From assembly GCF_000159995.1 (NCBI RefSeq), contig NZ_GG700643.1, positions 89,191 through 153,190 on the forward strand: 64,000 nucleotides of DNA, read 5' to 3'. This document shows, piece after piece, positions 1 to 9,913 of this stretch (positions are counted from its first letter, which is position 1; each line of letters opens with the position of its first letter). The DNA comes from Alloprevotella tannerae ATCC 51259 (GTDB lineage: Bacteria; Bacteroidota; Bacteroidia; Bacteroidales; Bacteroidaceae). The notes under the pieces are model-generated. The model was given only the letters and a program-made list of their open reading frames with translations. It was not told where the DNA came from and did no database searches. The translations under genes and the position numbers were made by a program.

Positions 1-283
1 TAAGTGTGCAGAGGTCTTTTTTCTCCTGTTCTCGTAGTGTAGTGCCAAAGAGTTCATTTACCTTGCGTTTAATATTACCCGACGCATTTCTCAGCACATG
101 CTGAAAAGCTTCATTCTCTCCATGCAAGTCTGCTAAGAAATGTTCTGTTGGTTTAGGTAGATGAAGAATGGCTTCCAAGTTTATAATTTCAGTTGTGACA
201 GAAGAGATTGTGGGAAAATCTCTAGATAATAAGCGAAGGTATCGCAAATCGTCATTGACCTTTTTAATAGAAGATTGTTTCAT
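1..283 (-). CDS. fbp: Fructose-1,6-bisphosphatase class III, N-terminal part (runs off the window)
   Basis: Reading the minus strand from an ATG at 283 gives 94 open codons that continue past the left edge. The visible protein has the motifs [22 protein letters not shown] and [11 protein letters not shown], which I recognise from class III (Firmicutes/Bacteroidales-type) FBPases. DLHGE contains metal ligands of the calcineurin-like phosphoesterase fold. The enzyme dephosphorylates fructose 1,6-bisphosphate in gluconeogenesis in the cytoplasm. Only the first tenth to seventh of the usual ~650-residue protein is present, so integrity cannot be judged. A hairpin at 305-345 separates it from the next gene upstream. 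Confidence 0.88.
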   Translation of the reverse strand, partial: MKQSSIKKVNDDLRYLRLLSRDFPTISSVTTEIINLEAILHLPKPTEHFLADLHGENEAFQHVLRNASGNIKRKVNELFGTTLREQEKKDLCTL

Positions 284-304
284 AGCGCTTTTATATTTTA
301 ATTA

Positions 305-345
305 TACCGAGACTTCCCTCTTTGTTGATAAAGGGAAGCTCGGTA
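305..345 (-). terminator. Hairpin between the SudB/GltD-type gene and fbp
   Basis: TACCGAG plus CTTCCCT (305-319) pairs with AGGGAAG plus CTCGGTA (332-345), with a single bulged A. It lies just past the 3' end of the minus-strand gene at 399. There is no clean U-run after the stem on the minus strand, so terminator function is inferred from position only. Confidence 0.5.
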
Positions 346-398
346 CGTAGGTTATTATGCAAAGCTAAGTTCTCCATCTATTTATAAAAGAGATGCTA

Positions 399-1328
399 TT
401 ATGCTTGCTGAAGTTTGGCGTCCATTTCAGCTGCAGCACGCTTTCCGTCACCCATAGCAAGGATAACGGTTGCTCCTCCACGCGTGATGTCGCCTCCGGC
501 ATAAATCATTGGGATAGATGTTTCTTGCTTTTCATCAACCTCAATGGTGCCCCATTTGCTAAGTTGTAGCCCTTCGACAGAATTAGCGAAAATAGGATTA
601 GCAGATACGCCGACCGCTACGATGACTAAGTCAACGTCCATTTTAATTAAAGCGCCTTCGATGGGTACCGGTCTGCGGCGACCTGATGAATCCGGCTCTC
701 CCAATTCCATCTTTTGAAGTATGACGCGACAAACATTTCCTTGGTCATCTGCTTCGTAAGAAACAGGGTTATGCAAGTTCATAAACTGAACGCCTTCGTC
801 TTTAGCTTGGATAATTTCCTCTAAGCCTGCAGGCATTTCTTCTTCACTGCGTCGATAAACGATCGTTGCACTGGCTGCACCTAAGCGAAGTGCTGTGCGC
901 ACGGAGTCCATAGCAGTGTTTCCACCGCCGACAACAATAACTTTCTTACCATAAGGAATAGGTGTTTCACTGGACTCCTCTATACCCTTCATTAAGTTAA
1001 CGCGAGTAAGATACTCATTTGAAGAAAGGATATTGTTATAGTTCTCTCCGGGAATATTCATGAAGTTCGGGCGTCCGGCACCTGTGGCAACGAAAAGACC
1101 TTTGAAGCCTTCCTCTTTCAATTGTTCTACAGTGACTGTTTTACCAACAAGGCAATTCTTGACAAACTTAACCCCACTGCGTTCGAGCGTTTCGATTTCG
1201 TTGTCAACGATGCGATTAGGTAGGCGATATTCAGGTATACCATATTTTAATACGCCTCCCAATTCATGCAATGCTTCAAATACCGTTACGTCATAGCCGC
1301 GTTTGGTCATTTCACCTGCAAAAGACAA
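399..1328 (-). CDS. C-terminal piece: GltD/SudA-like NADPH-binding flavoprotein domain
   Basis: This 309-residue piece begins at the first ATG after the premature stop. It contains YGIPEYRLP, the NADPH-binding VVGGGNTAMDS loop and the C-terminal YAGGDITRGGATVILAMGDG motif of glutamate synthase small-subunit-like proteins. The FAD-binding GSGPGG loop lies upstream of this ATG, in a stretch with no ATG or GTG, so a protein started here would lack the first Rossmann loop. Independent function is therefore unlikely. Confidence 0.7.
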   Translation of the reverse strand: MSFAGEMTKRGYDVTVFEALHELGGVLKYGIPEYRLPNRIVDNEIETLERSGVKFVKNCLVGKTVTVEQLKEEGFKGLFVATGAGRPNFMNIPGENYNNILSSNEYLTRVNLMKGIEESSETPIPYGKKVIVVGGGNTAMDSVRTALRLGAASATIVYRRSEEEMPAGLEEIIQAKDEGVQFMNLHNPVSYEADDQGNVCRVILQKMELGEPDSSGRRRPVPIEGALIKMDVDLVIVAVGVSANPIFANSVEGLQLSKWGTIEVDEKQETSIPMIYAGGDITRGGATVILAMGDGKRAAAEMDAKLQQA

Positions 1329-1496
1329 GCCTCCAGGACCTGAACCTACAACGCCTATCTTTATATTGCGCTTGACGGCAGGGATAAAGCTCTCCTTTAC
1401 ACCATGCTCGCGTTGATAATCTGCGGCGAAGCGCTCTAAGCCGCCAATAGCTACGGCACGACGCTTGGTCTTTGTATGAATACATTGGCTTTCGCA

Positions 1497-2756
1497 TTAC
1501 TTCTCTTGCGGACATACGCGCCCACATACGGCCGGTAGCGAACTAATTTCTTTGATGGAAAGGGCAGCTTTGATAAATTCTCCCTTTTCAATCAATTTGA
1601 TAAATCGAGGAATGTTTACATGGACAGGACATCCTTGTACGCAGCCGGGATTAGGGCAATCTAAGCAGCGCTGTGCTTCTTGAATGGCTTGCTCTTTTGT
1701 AAATCCACAGCTTACTTCTTCATTCATTTGACGCGCACGGTAAACAGGATCGAGCAAGGGCATAGCTACGCGCGGCATAGCCATACGTTCTTTTGGCTTA
1801 AATTTAGCCAATAATTCTTTGCGCCATTCTGCGTCACGCGAAAGATCATCTTCGGTGAGCGTAACGGCTATACGGTCAGCTTCATCTATTGCAACTTCGT
1901 TTACTTTGTCGGTAGTTGTTGCATCTGAAGCTTTTGTTTCCTTTAAATAATGTGCGTAAGCGACCTTTTCTTCTTCTGAATAAGAGTTAAGGCGGTTAAT
2001 GAGTTCGGGGAAATCAACCTGGTGTCCATCAAAGTCAGGCCCATCCATGCAAACGAACTTCGTGCGCCCATCTATTGTAATACGACAAGCACCACACATA
2101 CCCATACCATCAACCATAATAGCATTGAGCGCCACGTTCGTAGGTATAGAATGCTCTTTCGTTAGATCGCAAACATATTGCATCATCAGCGGATCGCCTA
2201 TTGTAAATACCTTGTTTACGGTCTGCTGACGGAAGATTTGATCCAAAGAGGCTATAATCTGTGCTTTTTCTCCATCTTTTCCGTGGTTAGAAGAAAGAAT
2301 TACTTCGTCAGTTATTGCCTTTATTTCCTGTTCAAGAATAATAGGTTCATTCTCGCGCTCCATTAATACAGCGATGACATGATTGTTTTCGCTTTTCAGA
2401 GCAGAAATGATGGGTAGGAGTGAGGCAATTCCTATGCCGCTGCCCACACAAACGACAGTGCCATATTGCTGCACCGGTGTAGGTTTTCCCAAAGGACCTA
2501 CAATATCTTTAATTTCTTCTCCGCTATTAAGCGCTACAATTTTAGCCGTAGAGACGCCTACGGCTTGAACCACTAAAGTCAGGGTTTCTTGTTTTTTATC
2601 AGCAGCAATCACAGACAAAGGAACGCGCGCGCCATCTTCTACGGCACGAGCAATAACAAAATTTCCCGGTCGATGAGCCTTAGCAATGCGAGGCGCCTTC
2701 ACAATAAATTTAAAGAGGTTCTCAGAGAGTTTCTCTTTTGAAATGATTTGATACAT
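1497..2756 (-). CDS. N-terminal piece: SudB-like FAD/NAD-binding module plus 4Fe-4S domain
   Basis: This 419-residue piece ends at the premature TAA. It has the flavin-binding RVPLSVI segment, the NAD-binding GSGIGIASLLP loop near residue 107, a CGAC...C ferredoxin-like cluster site near residue 220, and the CxxCPNPGCxxGCP motif of the GltD N-terminal domain. It could fold as an electron-transfer subunit by itself, but its second 4Fe-4S site is cut after CGRVCPQEK and loses the two following cysteines. Confidence 0.8.
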   Translation of the reverse strand: MYQIISKEKLSENLFKFIVKAPRIAKAHRPGNFVIARAVEDGARVPLSVIAADKKQETLTLVVQAVGVSTAKIVALNSGEEIKDIVGPLGKPTPVQQYGTVVCVGSGIGIASLLPIISALKSENNHVIAVLMERENEPIILEQEIKAITDEVILSSNHGKDGEKAQIIASLDQIFRQQTVNKVFTIGDPLMMQYVCDLTKEHSIPTNVALNAIMVDGMGMCGACRITIDGRTKFVCMDGPDFDGHQVDFPELINRLNSYSEEEKVAYAHYLKETKASDATTTDKVNEVAIDEADRIAVTLTEDDLSRDAEWRKELLAKFKPKERMAMPRVAMPLLDPVYRARQMNEEVSCGFTKEQAIQEAQRCLDCPNPGCVQGCPVHVNIPRFIKLIEKGEFIKAALSIKEISSLPAVCGRVCPQEK

Positions 2757-3326
2757 ACGGTTAACGATTTGATACGGCGAAGATACAGGAAATGTATGAT
2801 ATAAAAGATATTTTCTCGATTATTTCTGGCTTTTAGCTGATCTTACTTGACAGATTGACGTTGCATAATCGTTGTTTGAATAACTAACTGTGACAAACAG
2901 AATAAAAGGGTTGGTTGCTTTTCTCTTGTTTTCTTGGTATAATCCATAGAAATGTTATGAAATAATCGCTGTTTTTGAAAATAAAGATACATTTGCGTAG
3001 ATGGAATTTGTGGGCATTGAAGATTCATAAACGAGACTTTATGAATAAAATATAAGATGCCTATATTTGAAAATAGGAGTGCAAGAATATGTAGCTATTA
3101 TCAGAAGACGATTCTATTTTTATCTTATCACGTAGATTCCAGTGGACAATGAAATAATATGCAGGTCATTATGTGTTAGCTACACTTTTTTGCTGATGAC
3201 CTATATTAAGCTTGGAGGTCATAAGGACAACATATAAACAGATGCTGATTAGATTGTAGAGTAGAAAGCAGTGTAACCATTGTACCATAATTAAGTTTCC
3301 GATAGTTTCCGGCAAACTTTGTTGAT

Positions 3327-3388
3327 GTCCTTTCACGAGGGTACGTTTGTCCTTTCACGAAAGTACAATCGTACTTCTATGATGGTAC
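3327..3388. repeat. Palindrome array A (3 units, 22-bp period)
   Basis: Three 18-bp imperfect palindromes (3327-3344, 3349-3366, 3371-3388) are separated by exactly 4 bp. Units are GTCCTTTCACGAGGGTAC, GTCCTTTCACGAAAGTAC and GTACTTCTATGATGGTAC. Each is two 8-bp arms around a 2-bp centre. It sits in a 1-kb gap (2757-3787) with no recognisable gene. Confidence 0.85.
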
Positions 3389-3650
3389 ATTCTTTTTCTC
3401 ACGGATGCACATAAAAACAACAACACATAAATGTTTATATATTGTTGTTGTTTATGCGTTTATACATTTCTATTCCTTGAAAACTATTCTCTTCTTTACT
3501 GAGCTTTGATGTATGTTGATTTATCTCCATTATTGTTCGGTAGATTATGGTGGATAGTAAATGCAAGGTGTATTATCAGATGATGAATAGGATTACTCTA
3601 TAGTCGTAAATGTGGAGTTGTTAATAACGTGATTGGCATAGAAATTTTTA

Positions 3651-3683
3651 AGCCCTTCATACGCTTGACTAGTATGAAGGGCT
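3651..3683. terminator. Hairpin downstream of guaA
   Basis: AGCCCTTCATAC (3651-3662) pairs perfectly with GTATGAAGGGCT (3672-3683) around a 9-nt loop. It lies about 100 bp past the guaA stop on the minus strand. There is no strong U-run on that strand, so it is a terminator candidate by position. Confidence 0.5.
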
Positions 3684-3787
3684 ATGTTAGAGTAAGAGCT
3701 TTGCTATATTGGGTAAGAGGATGCAGGATTTTATCCTAATATAGTGTTCTTATCAAGCAAACGATTTTGGGGAGGCATAATAATTGC

Positions 3788-5341
3788 CTACTCCCATTCG
3801 ATAGTTGAGGGTGGTTTTGAGGAGATGTCGTAACAAACTCTATTAACCCCCTTAACCTTACGTATGATGTCGTTGGATACTTTTGCCATAAATTCGTAGG
3901 GAAGGCGAGCCCAATCTGCAGTCATTGCATCAGAACTGGTTACTGCACGCAAGGCTACTGCTTGTTCATAAGTACGTTCATCGCCCATAACGCCTACGCT
4001 CTTAATAGGTAATAGGATTGTGCCGGCTTGCCATACCAAATCGTAAAGTTCTACTTCATTTCCGTTGTCGTCTTTTACTCTCCAGTCGTGCAAACCTTTT
4101 ATATAAATGTCGTCAGCCTCTTGCAAGATACTTACTTTTTCAGGTGTAATGTCGCCCAAAATGCGCACAGCCAAACCCGGTCCCGGGAATGGGTGACGCT
4201 TGATTAGGTGCTCAGGCATTCCTAATTCGTAGCCCACGCGTCTAACTTCATCCTTAAACAACCATTCGAGCGGTTCACAGAGTTGTAGATTTAACTCTTC
4301 GGGCAAGCCGCCTACGTTATGATGGCTCTTGATAGTTTTTCCTGTAATGTTTAGACTCTCGATGCGGTCCGGATAGATCGTGCCTTGTGCCAGCCATTTA
4401 GCATCTGTAATTTTTCTCGCCTCTTCTTCAAAGACATCAATAAATCCTTTTCCAATAATCTTGCGCTTTTTTTCGGGATCTGTTACACCGGCCAAATCGT
4501 TAAAGAACTTTTCGCCGGCATTTACCCCCAACACGTTTAAGCCTAAGCCTTCATAATCTTTTAAGACGTTAGCATATTCGTTTTTACGAAGCATTCCGTG
4601 ATCTACAAAAATGCAAGTGAGATTTTTACCGATTGCCTTATTCAGTAATGTGGCACAAACGGAAGAGTCAACGCCACCGCTTAGCCCTAGAATCACTTTG
4701 TCGTTGCCCAATTGGCTCTTGAGTTGGGCAACTGTGGACTCAATGAAAGACGCAGGACTCCAATCTTGCTTGCTTCCGCAGATATCGACAGCAAAATTAC
4801 GCAGCAGCTGTTTGCCTTCTAAAGTGTGAGCTACTTCAGGATGAAACTGAACACCCCAAATCTGTTCGTCTTTTGCCTGAAATGCAGCATTAACAACTTT
4901 GTCGGTAGAAGCTATATGATAGAAGTTGTCGGGTAGGGCAGTAATTGTGTCACCATGACTCATCCAAACCTGACTGTCCTTGCTGATATCCTTTAATAAG
5001 GGATTATCTTTTTCAGCCAACTGCAAGTTGGCACGGCCATATTCTCTGCAGTCTGCTGATTCCACTTTTCCTCCAAATTGAGATGCAAGAAATTGAGCGC
5101 CATAGCAAATACCCAAAATGGGAAAGCGCCCTCTGATGCTGCTTAAATCTAACTTAAAGGCTTGTGGATCATTTACACTGAAGGGAGAGCCGCTAAGAAT
5201 GACACCAATAACGCCCCTAGTGTCTTTAGGGAATTTGTTGTAAGGAATAACCTCACAGAATGTATCCAATTCGCGTAGCCTGCGACCGATAAGTTGGGTC
5301 GTCTGTGAGCCGAAGTCTAAAATGATGATCTTTTGTTGCAT
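3788..5341 (-). CDS. guaA: GMP synthase (glutamine-hydrolysing)
   Basis: The 517-residue protein converts XMP to GMP using ATP and glutamine. The N-terminal class I amidotransferase shows GICYGAQ with nucleophile Cys79 and the HPEVAHT histidine. The ATP-pyrophosphatase domain has the PP-loop [10 protein letters not shown] near residue 220, and the C-terminal dimerisation domain ends in [10 protein letters not shown], which is typical of the family. Length matches the family. A TAACTTTG box on the minus strand (5366-5373) is a plausible promoter -7 element. The gene stands alone. Confidence 0.97.
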   Translation of the reverse strand: MQQKIIILDFGSQTTQLIGRRLRELDTFCEVIPYNKFPKDTRGVIGVILSGSPFSVNDPQAFKLDLSSIRGRFPILGICYGAQFLASQFGGKVESADCREYGRANLQLAEKDNPLLKDISKDSQVWMSHGDTITALPDNFYHIASTDKVVNAAFQAKDEQIWGVQFHPEVAHTLEGKQLLRNFAVDICGSKQDWSPASFIESTVAQLKSQLGNDKVILGLSGGVDSSVCATLLNKAIGKNLTCIFVDHGMLRKNEYANVLKDYEGLGLNVLGVNAGEKFFNDLAGVTDPEKKRKIIGKGFIDVFEEEARKITDAKWLAQGTIYPDRIESLNITGKTIKSHHNVGGLPEELNLQLCEPLEWLFKDEVRRVGYELGMPEHLIKRHPFPGPGLAVRILGDITPEKVSILQEADDIYIKGLHDWRVKDDNGNEVELYDLVWQAGTILLPIKSVGVMGDERTYEQAVALRAVTSSDAMTADWARLPYEFMAKVSNDIIRKVKGVNRVCYDISSKPPSTIEWE

Positions 5342-5561
5342 CGTTGGGTTAGATTATAATAGGCGCAAAGTTAGTTTTTTTCGTTTAATCGCTTTCTTCT
5401 TTCATAAGGAAAATAAAAAATACGCCGGGTAGGCTATGACTTGACTACATCATTTCTAAATATTCAACTCCGCAAAGCCCATCAAAATCCATCACAATAT
5501 TTTAGTAATATAATTATAATCTGATTTTGTTGAAACTTCGTTGGAATTAAAAAAGGCTCTA

Positions 5562-5593
5562 CTTGAAATTTTACATCGAATGTCGTAATTTTG
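5562..5593 (+). promoter_or_regulatory. Promoter of the phosphate transporter gene
   Basis: TAATTTTG at 5586-5593 matches the Bacteroidetes -7 consensus TAnnTTTG. A TTG-containing -33 element lies about 20 bp upstream (5562-5565). It leads into the ATG at 5619. Confidence 0.55.
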
Positions 5594-5618
5594 CCGTATC
5601 TAAGCAAAACTATCATCT

Positions 5619-7871
5619 ATGAGTCTACTATATTTGGGCATCTTATTGTTCTTGTTCATACTGGCTATTTGTGATTTGTCTGTAGGAGTCGCGAATGACG
5701 CAGTAAACTTTATGAGCCCGGCAGTAGGCGCAAGGGCTGCCAAATTTAAGGTCGTGCTAATTGTAGCTGCAATTGGTATCTTGGTGGGAGCTTCAGCTAG
5801 TTCTGGAATGATGGATATAGCCCGACATGGCATTATTAATCCGCTCTATTATACTTTTGATGACGTTATATGCATATTCCTAGCCGTCTCTGCAACAGAT
5901 ATTATCCTTATGGATATATTTAATACGTTAGGAATGCCCACCTCTACTACTGTTTCAATGGTATTTGGTTTGCTTGGAGGTAGTAGTGCATTAGCGTTGA
6001 GTAAAATGATGGATAATGCCTATACTTATGCAGACTTGATCAATACAGGAAAAGCCCTGCAGGTAATTATTGGCATATTCTTGTCTGTGGCTATAGCCTT
6101 TGTCGTGGGTCTCATCGTTATGTGGATTGCCCGCGTCATCTTTACCTTTAATTATAAAAAGCATTTGCGCTGGAGTATCGCAATCTATGGCGGCTTAGCT
6201 ATTACTTGTATCTCTTATTTTTTGCTAGTGAGTGGTCTGAAAGGCACAAAACTCCTCGCTTCAGTGGGAATGACGTCAGAGTGGATCAATACACATAATT
6301 GGGAAATCCTTATTTACTTATTTGTCGGGGCAACTATCTTGATGGAAATTCTCCATTTATTGAAAGTAAATATATTCCGTATCATCGTCTTATTTGGTAC
6401 CTTTTCGTTGGCGATGGCTTTTGCCGGCAATGACTTGGTTAACTTTATTGGCGTTCCGCTGTCTGGCTTAGAGTCATATATAGATTTTACTCGACACGGT
6501 AGCGATGGCCATACTTATATTATGAGTATTCTTGCCGCTCCTTCCACAGATCCTCTTTTTGTCTCAATGAAGCCGTGGTTTCTTATTGGGGCGGGAATTG
6601 TTATGGTTTTGGCTATTAGTATGTCTCAAAAAGCCAGAAAGGTTATTGAAACAAACAATAATTTGGCAAGCCAACAAGAAGGAGAAGAGGTCTTTAGTTC
6701 TTCCAAGATCGCAAGAACGATGGTGCGAACTGTGATTAATGCAACATCGACGGTAGATAAAATAATCCCGAAAAAGGTAGAGGCTTGGATAAATACACGT
6801 TTCAATGAAGACGAGTCTATTATACCAGAGGGGGCTACTTTTGACTTGGTGAGAGCTTCTGTAAACCTTGTTTTGTCAGGCCTGCTGATTGTTGTTGGTA
6901 CATCTCTTCAGTTGCCATTGTCTACAACCTATGTGGCCTTTATGGTTGGAATGGGTTCTAGTTTGGCTGATCGCGCTTGGGGAAGAGAAACAGCTGTCTA
7001 TCGAATTACAGGCGTAATTACTGTTATTGGTGGATGGTTTATTACAGCAGGCGCAGCCTTTATATTGAGCCTATGTATTGCCTCTATAAATCATTCTGCT
7101 GGCGTCTTGGGAATTTTGATCGTCATTGGAATCGTAATAGCTGTTATTATTCGTAACAATAGAGCCTTCAAAAAGAAGCAGTCAAGTGAAGATGTCGACT
7201 TAATCTTCCGTCGTTTGGCAAAATCTCATAATAAACAAGAGGTCTGGGAACTTTTATCTTCTCATGTATTGAGAATGCAGGGGGACTTTACAGAGTCCAT
7301 AAGGGAGATCTTTAGAAATATAACTAATGGTGTAATGCATGAGAATATTCGCCAATTACGTCAGGCATCGCACGACTTGGAAAATTTGAAAAATAAGTGG
7401 AAAAGGTATAGACGCAAGGAAATTTTAGGCATGCGTAAGATTGACTATTTGTTAGCTGTAGAAAAGAATACTTGGTTTCACCTTGGCAGTAACAATATGA
7501 CGCAAATTATCTATAGCTTAAAACGTATGCTAGATCCTGCTTTGGAGCATGTTGATAATAATTTCTCCCCTCTATCAAAAGAGGTAATCGATGAGTTTAT
7601 TCCGATTTGTAATGATACAGATCTATTATTAGAAAGTATATTACAGATGGTGAAGTCGAATGACTTTAAGGGGTCTGATAAAACCCTAGTTGAAGGAAAT
7701 GCTCTAAAAAGTCGCCTTTCTCAAATTCGTCATACACAACAAGACCACTTGCAGAGAGAAGAAAATAATATACGTGCAGCATTGTTATATCTGAATATGC
7801 TTGACGAAACACAGGAATTGATCTCTATGATGCGCCATTTATTGCGAGCAGCTAAGAGGTTTCAACAATAA
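5619..7871 (+). CDS. PiT-family inorganic phosphate transporter with a cytoplasmic C-terminal domain
   Basis: This 750-residue membrane protein has two PiT signature halves. The first contains GVANDAVNFMSPAVG, with a matching AGNDLVNFIGVPL in the middle; a second helical bundle carries LPLSTTYVAFMVGMGSSLADRAWG. About ten hydrophobic segments occupy the first 520 residues. The last ~220 residues are soluble and helical, resembling the PhoU/DUF47-like regulatory part often attached in Bacteroidetes. It probably imports phosphate with a cation. The next gene starts 2 bp after its stop, so the two are likely cotranscribed. The exact ion is not visible from sequence. Confidence 0.9.
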   Translation: MSLLYLGILLFLFILAICDLSVGVANDAVNFMSPAVGARAAKFKVVLIVAAIGILVGASASSGMMDIARHGIINPLYYTFDDVICIFLAVSATDIILMDIFNTLGMPTSTTVSMVFGLLGGSSALALSKMMDNAYTYADLINTGKALQVIIGIFLSVAIAFVVGLIVMWIARVIFTFNYKKHLRWSIAIYGGLAITCISYFLLVSGLKGTKLLASVGMTSEWINTHNWEILIYLFVGATILMEILHLLKVNIFRIIVLFGTFSLAMAFAGNDLVNFIGVPLSGLESYIDFTRHGSDGHTYIMSILAAPSTDPLFVSMKPWFLIGAGIVMVLAISMSQKARKVIETNNNLASQQEGEEVFSSSKIARTMVRTVINATSTVDKIIPKKVEAWINTRFNEDESIIPEGATFDLVRASVNLVLSGLLIVVGTSLQLPLSTTYVAFMVGMGSSLADRAWGRETAVYRITGVITVIGGWFITAGAAFILSLCIASINHSAGVLGILIVIGIVIAVIIRNNRAFKKKQSSEDVDLIFRRLAKSHNKQEVWELLSSHVLRMQGDFTESIREIFRNITNGVMHENIRQLRQASHDLENLKNKWKRYRRKEILGMRKIDYLLAVEKNTWFHLGSNNMTQIIYSLKRMLDPALEHVDNNFSPLSKEVIDEFIPICNDTDLLLESILQMVKSNDFKGSDKTLVEGNALKSRLSQIRHTQQDHLQREENNIRAALLYLNMLDETQELISMMRHLLRAAKRFQQ

Positions 7872-7873
7872 GG

Positions 7874-8674
7874 ATGAAAATAGGAATCGTCGGATCTGGA
7901 AATGTAGCCTCGCATCTTACCCGAGCTCTAATACAGGCGGGTTATTCTATTGCTGGAGTATGCAGTAGAAAGCTTTCTCATGCAGAGGCTCTAATAGAAG
8001 AAATAGATAGCTTGACGCAAACGGCAATAGCAACAGATCGTATAGAGAACTTATTACCGACTGATATCTTAATCTTAGCTATCAATGATGATTCTATACA
8101 AGATATTGCTCAAGTTCTTGGGAAGATAGCTCCAAAGAGTTATGTGTTTCATACATCTGGGAGCACTTCTCTTAAAGTGCTCAGTGAATACTTACCACAT
8201 TGTGGCGTATTATATCCACTGCAAACGTTTTCAAAAGATAGAAAAATAGATTTCTCATCTGTTCCTTTGTTTATTGAGGCTTCAGACGGGCCGACACAGG
8301 AACTCTTGCGTAGTATTGCGTTAAGTTTAAGTAAGCGAGTTATAGAAATGGATTCAGAGCAGCGTAAACGAATGCACTTAGCTGCTGTCTTTGCTTGTAA
8401 TTTCGTAAATCATTGCTATGTTTTAGCTGAACAAGAAATGAATAAATGTGGCCTAGATTTTGAGATCCTCTTACCACTTATAGATGAAACGACATCAAAA
8501 GTACATACACTATCTCCGCGCCAAGCTCAAACTGGCCCAGCTGTCCGTAATGATAAGCGCATAATTAATCTCCAGAAATCCCTTCTAGGACAGTCAGAGC
8601 AAGATATTTACCAGTTATTGAGTGATAACATTCAACGTATACGTTATGATAAACTTCGACCTCGCAAAAATTAA
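7874..8674 (+). CDS. Rossmann-fold/DUF2520 oxidoreductase-like protein
   Basis: The 266-residue protein starts with IGIVGSGNVASHLTRAL, a GxGxxA dinucleotide-binding loop. The C-terminal all-helical part (KRMHLAAVFACNFVNH, LSPRQAQTGPAVRND) is typical of the Rossmann-like plus DUF2520 family, related in fold to ProC and hydroxyacid dehydrogenases. The substrate is unknown. It sits 2 bp after the phosphate transporter gene and overlaps the following kdsC-like gene, an arrangement that suggests one transcript. Confidence 0.85.
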   Translation: MKIGIVGSGNVASHLTRALIQAGYSIAGVCSRKLSHAEALIEEIDSLTQTAIATDRIENLLPTDILILAINDDSIQDIAQVLGKIAPKSYVFHTSGSTSLKVLSEYLPHCGVLYPLQTFSKDRKIDFSSVPLFIEASDGPTQELLRSIALSLSKRVIEMDSEQRKRMHLAAVFACNFVNHCYVLAEQEMNKCGLDFEILLPLIDETTSKVHTLSPRQAQTGPAVRNDKRIINLQKSLLGQSEQDIYQLLSDNIQRIRYDKLRPRKN

Positions 8675-9167
8675 AGCATTAGCTTTTGATATAGATGGAG
8701 TTCTCAGCACGAATATTGTGCGGATGGAAAATGATGGAGCTGGACTTATGCGCACTGCTAATATAAAAGATGGCTATGCATTGCAGCTGGCTGTCAAATG
8801 TGGCTTACAATTGGCTATCGTTACCGGGGGTAATAGTGAGGCGATAAGGAATCGTTATGAGCAGCTTGGAGTTCAGCACATATTCCAACGCGCAGCGGTA
8901 AAAATTAACGTATTCCGTGATTGGTGTGCGCAAATAGAAGTACAACCTCAAGATGTTTTATATATGGGAGATGACATCCCAGACTTTGAAGTGATGAAAG
9001 AGTGTGGGCTACCTGTGTGCCCAGCGGATGCTGCTGCAGAAATTAAAGCCATCGCTACTTATGTTAGTCATCTTCCTGGCGGATGTGGATGCGTTAGAGA
9101 TGTAATAGAGCAAGTATTAAAAGCACAAAACCATTGGATGAGCTCTGCTCGAGCCTTCGGATGGTAA
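8646..9167 (+). CDS. kdsC: KDO-8-phosphate phosphatase-like HAD hydrolase (KdsC type)
   Basis: The first HAD motif DIDGVLS appears close to the N terminus and the third, MGDDIPDFEVM, near residue 118. Size (173 residues from the chosen start) and a C-terminal Gly-rich stretch fit the HAD-IIIC KdsC group, which removes phosphate from KDO-8-P for LPS core synthesis. I chose the ATG at 8646 because it lies a normal distance before the first HAD motif. It overlaps the upstream gene by 29 bp. A related sugar phosphatase cannot be excluded. Confidence 0.85.
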   Translation: MINFDLAKIKALAFDIDGVLSTNIVRMENDGAGLMRTANIKDGYALQLAVKCGLQLAIVTGGNSEAIRNRYEQLGVQHIFQRAAVKINVFRDWCAQIEVQPQDVLYMGDDIPDFEVMKECGLPVCPADAAAEIKAIATYVSHLPGGCGCVRDVIEQVLKAQNHWMSSARAFGW

Positions 9168-9194
9168 TACAGAACCATATAAAATGAAACAACA

Positions 9195-9776
9195 ATGCTA
9201 GAGAATTTAAAACGCTACAATGTGATTTTGGCGAGTAATTCACCAAGACGAAAGGAGCTGCTTACGCGTTTAGGCGTATCCTTTAAGGTTCGCACTCTTT
9301 TAGGAATCGACGAGCGTTATCCGTCTTCCTTGAGAGCGGAAGAAATTGCAGAATACGTCTCACGTAAAAAAGCTGCAGGCTATCGCTCTTATATGGCAAA
9401 CAATGAACTCTTGATTTGTGCCGATACCATTGTTGTATTAGGTAATGAAATCTTGGGAAAACCCCGTGATGTTGAAGAAGCCTCAGCAACTTTACGAAAA
9501 CTTTCCGGTCGAACTCACCAAGTTATTACTGGAGTAACCGTACAGACTGACCTTCGTATAGAAAGTTTTACGGCGATGAGTAAGGTTACTTTTGGCGAGA
9601 TAACAGATGAAGAGATCGATTACTACATTAGCAATTATCTGCCGCTTGACAAGGCTGGCTCTTATGGTATTCAAGACTGGATAGGTATGATTTCTGTAGA
9701 ACATTTAGAGGGAAGTTATTTTAACGTAGTCGGACTTCCCACCCATAAGCTCTACCAATTATTGAAAACCTTCTAA
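9195..9776 (+). CDS. maf: Maf-type nucleoside triphosphate pyrophosphatase
   Basis: The 193-residue protein begins with the Maf signature ILASNSPRRKELL, followed by CADTIVVLG and KAGSYGIQDW, which form the NTP-binding pocket. Family members hydrolyse dTTP/UTP or modified nucleotides to monophosphates. It follows the kdsC-like gene by 27 bp, the same order seen in other Bacteroidales, so it is probably the last gene of that operon. Confidence 0.95.
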   Translation: MLENLKRYNVILASNSPRRKELLTRLGVSFKVRTLLGIDERYPSSLRAEEIAEYVSRKKAAGYRSYMANNELLICADTIVVLGNEILGKPRDVEEASATLRKLSGRTHQVITGVTVQTDLRIESFTAMSKVTFGEITDEEIDYYISNYLPLDKAGSYGIQDWIGMISVEHLEGSYFNVVGLPTHKLYQLLKTF

Positions 9777-9870
9777 GGTCTACCTCAACAGTAAGCAGTA
9801 GCCTTATATATATGGTATATTTAAGCTAGCCAATTTTACAAGGAAGAGATCTTGCCTTTAGAAAGCGAAT

Positions 9871-9913
9871 AGCCCTTCTTTCATTTCTGCTGAACGGAGA
9901 TGAAAGAAGGACT
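9871..9913 (+). terminator. Hairpin after maf
   Basis: CCTTCTTTCAT (from 9874) pairs with ATGAAAGAAGG (to 9910) with an additional imperfect extension. It lies 95 bp after the maf stop. No U-run follows. The remainder of the 9777-10124 gap shows only a TATATTTG-like box near 10050, which could serve the next gene. Confidence 0.45.

Larger units (their letters stand above)
399..2756 (-). pseudogene. Bifunctional SudB (DHODB-like)/GltD-like flavoprotein, interrupted by one in-frame TAA
   Basis: One reading frame runs from the ATG at 2756 to the stop at 399 and is broken only by TAA at 1497-1499. The frame on both sides is identical, so this is a nonsense codon and not a frameshift. Residues 1-280 are a ferredoxin-reductase-like FAD/NAD module with a CGAC 2Fe-2S-type motif. 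Next comes the GltD-type N-terminal 4Fe-4S region (CLDCPNPGC, CGRVCPQEK), then FAD and NADP Rossmann domains. The expected sequence after CPQEK is a Gln in QCESQC, so CAA to TAA is the simplest explanation. Intact homologues of about 780 residues are known in Bacteroidales as a DHOD-B NAD-binding subunit/NADPH-dependent glutamate synthase fusion. A -7-like box (TATCTTCG on the minus strand, 2778-2785) precedes it. Confidence 0.85.

Noticed and set aside
168..350. 60-codon plus-strand open frame at the left edge
   Set aside because: It is the shadow of the fbp coding sequence and its downstream hairpin on the opposite strand.
1312..1527. Open frame bridging the two halves of the SudB/GltD gene, suggesting a frameshift
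   Set aside because: The two halves share one frame and the sequence between them translates sensibly in that frame apart from the TAA, so the bridging frame is a shadow.
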